This document shows, piece after piece, positions 62,246 to 64,000 of a stretch of 64,000 nucleotides of DNA. Source of the DNA: Flavobacterium sasangense DSM 21067 (GTDB taxonomy: Bacteria > Bacteroidota > Bacteroidia > Flavobacteriales > Flavobacteriaceae); assembly GCF_000686885.1 (NCBI RefSeq), contig NZ_JMLU01000010.1:1-64000 (forward strand). Reading direction: 5' to 3'. The translations under genes and the position numbers were made by a program. The notes under the pieces are model-generated. The model was not told the origin of the DNA. It saw nothing but the letters and a program-made list of their open reading frames with translations, and did not search any database. The stretch's first letter is position 1. Each line of letters opens with the position of its first letter.

Positions 62246-63748
62246 ATGGAAACTACACATTATATAAGTTCAGATTTATTGTCGATTGACATGATTAACG
62301 AGATTGTTTTTCAAGGAAAACAGTTGGCATTATCAGAGGAAGCTATCGTAAACATTGAGAAATGTAGAAAATACTTAGATGATAAAATGAAATTAAACTC
62401 TGATCCAATTTACGGAATCAACACCGGATTTGGTTCGTTATGTAATGTGAAAATTTCGAATGAAAACTTATCAAAACTTCAAGAGAATTTAGTAAAATCG
62501 CACGCTTGCGGAACAGGGGAAGAAGTACCTCATGAAATTGTAAAAATCATGTTATTATTGAAAATCCAATCGTTAAGCTACGGACATTCAGGTGTTCAGT
62601 TGGTAACGGTGCAACGTTTGATTGATTTTTACAACAATGATATTTTTCCAGTAATTTACACACAAGGTTCGTTAGGAGCTTCGGGAGATTTAGCTCCGTT
62701 AGCTCATTTATCGTTGCCATTATTAGGAGAAGGTGAAGTTTATGTTGATGGTTTCAGACAGCCAGCATCAAAAGTATTAGCAAAATTTGGTTGGGAACCA
62801 ATCGTTTTACAATCAAAAGAAGGATTGGCATTGTTGAATGGAACGCAGTTCATGAGCGCTTATGGCGTTTACTGTTTGATTAAAGCTGAGAAAATTTCGT
62901 ATTTAGCGGATGTCATTGGAGCAGTTTCATTAGAAGGTTTTGATGGAAGAATTGAACCATTTACGGATTTGATTCATTTAGTTCGCCCACACAAAGGTCA
63001 AGTACAAACGGCTGAAAGAATGCGCGATTTGTTAGAAGATAGTGAAATCATTGCGCAACCAAAAGTACATGTGCAAGATCCATATTCATTTAGATGTATT
63101 CCACAAGTGCATGGCGCTTCGAAAGATACGATTGATTATGTGAAGAAAGTATTCCGTACTGAAATCAATTCGGTTACAGATAATCCAAATATTTTCGTAG
63201 GAGAAGATTTGATTATTTCAGGAGGAAATTTCCACGGACAACCATTGGCTTTAGCATTAGATTTCTTAGGAATTGCGTTATCAGAATTAGGAAGTATTTC
63301 GGAAAGAAGAACGTATCAGTTGATTTCGGGATTGAGAAATTTACCAGCGTTTTTGGTAAACGATCCAGGATTGAATTCAGGTTTCATGATTCCACAATAT
63401 ACTGCGGCAAGTATTGCAAGTCAGAACAAACAATTAGCAACACCAGCAAGTATTGATAGTATTGTTTCTTCAAACGGACAAGAAGATCACGTGAGCATGG
63501 GAGCAAACGCTGCAACTAAAACCTTACGAATTGTTGAAAACGTAGAACGTATTTTAGCAATCGAATTATTAAACGGTTCACAAGCTTTAGAATTCAGAAG
63601 ACCGTTAAAATCAAGTGAATTCATTGAAAGTTTCGTAAAATCGTACAGAGAAGAAGTTTCGTTTGTTTCAGAAGATAGAATTTTACATTATGATATTGAA
63701 AAATCGGTTTCGTTTTTGAATAGTTTTCAAATTGAAATGGAAGATTAA
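62246..63748 (+). CDS. hutH: Histidine ammonia-lyase
   Basis: A 500-residue HAL/PAL enzyme. The Ala-Ser-Gly triad that forms the MIO cofactor is at residues 145-147 in GSLGASGDLAPLAHLS. YGINTGFGSLCNVKI near the start, QDPYSFRCIPQVHGA, and NSGFMIPQYTAASIASQNK later are family blocks. It removes ammonia from histidine to give urocanate, the first step of the Hut pathway. ATG 62246 gives the usual length; the longer frame begins at TTG in the leader. It is a single gene ending at a strong terminator, more than 30 kb from hutI and hutG. Confidence 0.94.
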   Translation: METTHYISSDLLSIDMINEIVFQGKQLALSEEAIVNIEKCRKYLDDKMKLNSDPIYGINTGFGSLCNVKISNENLSKLQENLVKSHACGTGEEVPHEIVKIMLLLKIQSLSYGHSGVQLVTVQRLIDFYNNDIFPVIYTQGSLGASGDLAPLAHLSLPLLGEGEVYVDGFRQPASKVLAKFGWEPIVLQSKEGLALLNGTQFMSAYGVYCLIKAEKISYLADVIGAVSLEGFDGRIEPFTDLIHLVRPHKGQVQTAERMRDLLEDSEIIAQPKVHVQDPYSFRCIPQVHGASKDTIDYVKKVFRTEINSVTDNPNIFVGEDLIISGGNFHGQPLALALDFLGIALSELGSISERRTYQLISGLRNLPAFLVNDPGLNSGFMIPQYTAASIASQNKQLATPASIDSIVSSNGQEDHVSMGANAATKTLRIVENVERILAIELLNGSQALEFRRPLKSSEFIESFVKSYREEVSFVSEDRILHYDIEKSVSFLNSFQIEMED

Positions 63749-63750
63749 AG

Positions 63751-63786
63751 AAAAAACGCTATTGATTTCCAATAGCGTTTTTTTTA
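63751..63786. terminator. Bidirectional terminator after hutH
   Basis: Perfect 14-base arms, AAAAAACGCTATTG and CAATAGCGTTTTTT, around a five-base loop, shared with the convergent partial gene at the right edge. Confidence 0.93.
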
Positions 63787-63788
63787 TT

Positions 63789-64000
63789 TTATTCTGTAAG
63801 AAATATTTCGGCTTCTTTAGAAAAATTATCAATTCCAGGTATTGTAGATCTTGATATATAAGATTTGTCTTTTGTTTCTAGTATTTCAACTTTAATAGGA
63901 TAGGTAAAGTCGGGTTTAATTTTTAAAGTCTCTTTTGTAGCAGTAACTATATAAGTGCATTCGTCTATCCATTCTACATTAAAAGTAAGTTTTAAATCGT
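63789..64000 (-). CDS. 3' end of an unknown gene (runs off right edge)
   Basis: An open frame of 69 codons without a start enters from the right edge and stops at 63789-63791. The visible part reads LKLTFNVEWIDECTYIVTAT, then KPDFTYPIKVEILETKDKSY and ends FSKEAEIFLTE. It looks like the beta-rich C-terminus of a small soluble or lipoprotein domain. No family is recognised. The shared terminator beside it supports a real gene. Confidence 0.6.
   Translation of the reverse strand, partial: DLKLTFNVEWIDECTYIVTATKETLKIKPDFTYPIKVEILETKDKSYISRSTIPGIDNFSKEAEIFLTE

Overview
The window is a 64 kb stretch of an AT-rich chromosome from a member of the Bacteroidota, most likely Flavobacterium or a close relative in the Flavobacteriaceae. 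The evidence is the gene content (short MenE-type ligase, CAL67264-type small membrane protein, PD-(D/E)xK singleton beside holA, SusC-like outer membrane receptor), promoter boxes of the TAnnTTTG type, weak Shine-Dalgarno signals, and intergenic repeats that I recall as common in flavobacteria. I see no rRNA, tRNA or CRISPR array.

Layout. 1-2 kb: the first 27 codons of an IS110-type transposase running off the left edge, its long upstream end, a DUF779 gene and an AraC-type regulator. 2-10 kb: a secreted proline-iminopeptidase-like hydrolase with a small secreted partner, a bestrophin channel, and a complete three-gene RND efflux operon (adaptor, pump, TolC). 10-24 kb: DNA repair and translation housekeeping (recG, uvrD/pcrA type, Sua5, holA, ettA) with an M1 aminopeptidase, an OmpA lipoprotein and a glycosyltransferase. 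24-38 kb: a TPR hybrid histidine kinase, an RhlE-like helicase, hutG, hutI, crcB, a CorA homologue, a TonB-dependent receptor, an ArsC-like protein, CPBP protease plus MenE ligase, and DoxX. 38-47 kb: a second M1 peptidase, an RluA-family enzyme with a long N-terminal extension, an acyl-CoA carboxylase beta subunit, LpxD, prfB with its programmed frameshift, threonine aldolase and a TSUP permease. 47.5-53.9 kb: a very AT-rich accessory segment lying between a fragment of ybaB and the intact ybaB. 54-64 kb: prolyl oligopeptidase, cysteine synthase, FUSC protein, SRPBCC protein, a hypothetical, YebC, GcvT, HutH and the 3' end of an unknown gene.

How genes work together. Three steps of histidine degradation (HutH, HutI, HutG) are present but scattered over 36 kb rather than forming one operon. 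The RND set is a self-contained efflux pump with a recognisable promoter. The CPBP protease and MenE genes overlap and are co-transcribed. Convergent gene pairs are mostly separated by clean bidirectional hairpin terminators.

Most unusual items: the segment bounded by two diverged copies of the ybaB 3' end, with a possible uracil-DNA-glycosylase-fold protein and a predicted regulator facing paired direct repeats; a CorA homologue with GQN in place of the GMN signature; a structured element upstream of prfB that resembles the Flavo-1 RNA and carries a second palindrome in its loop; the IS110 upstream end where a bridge RNA would be expected; and families of word-like intergenic repeats that abut start codons, several of which are then TTG.
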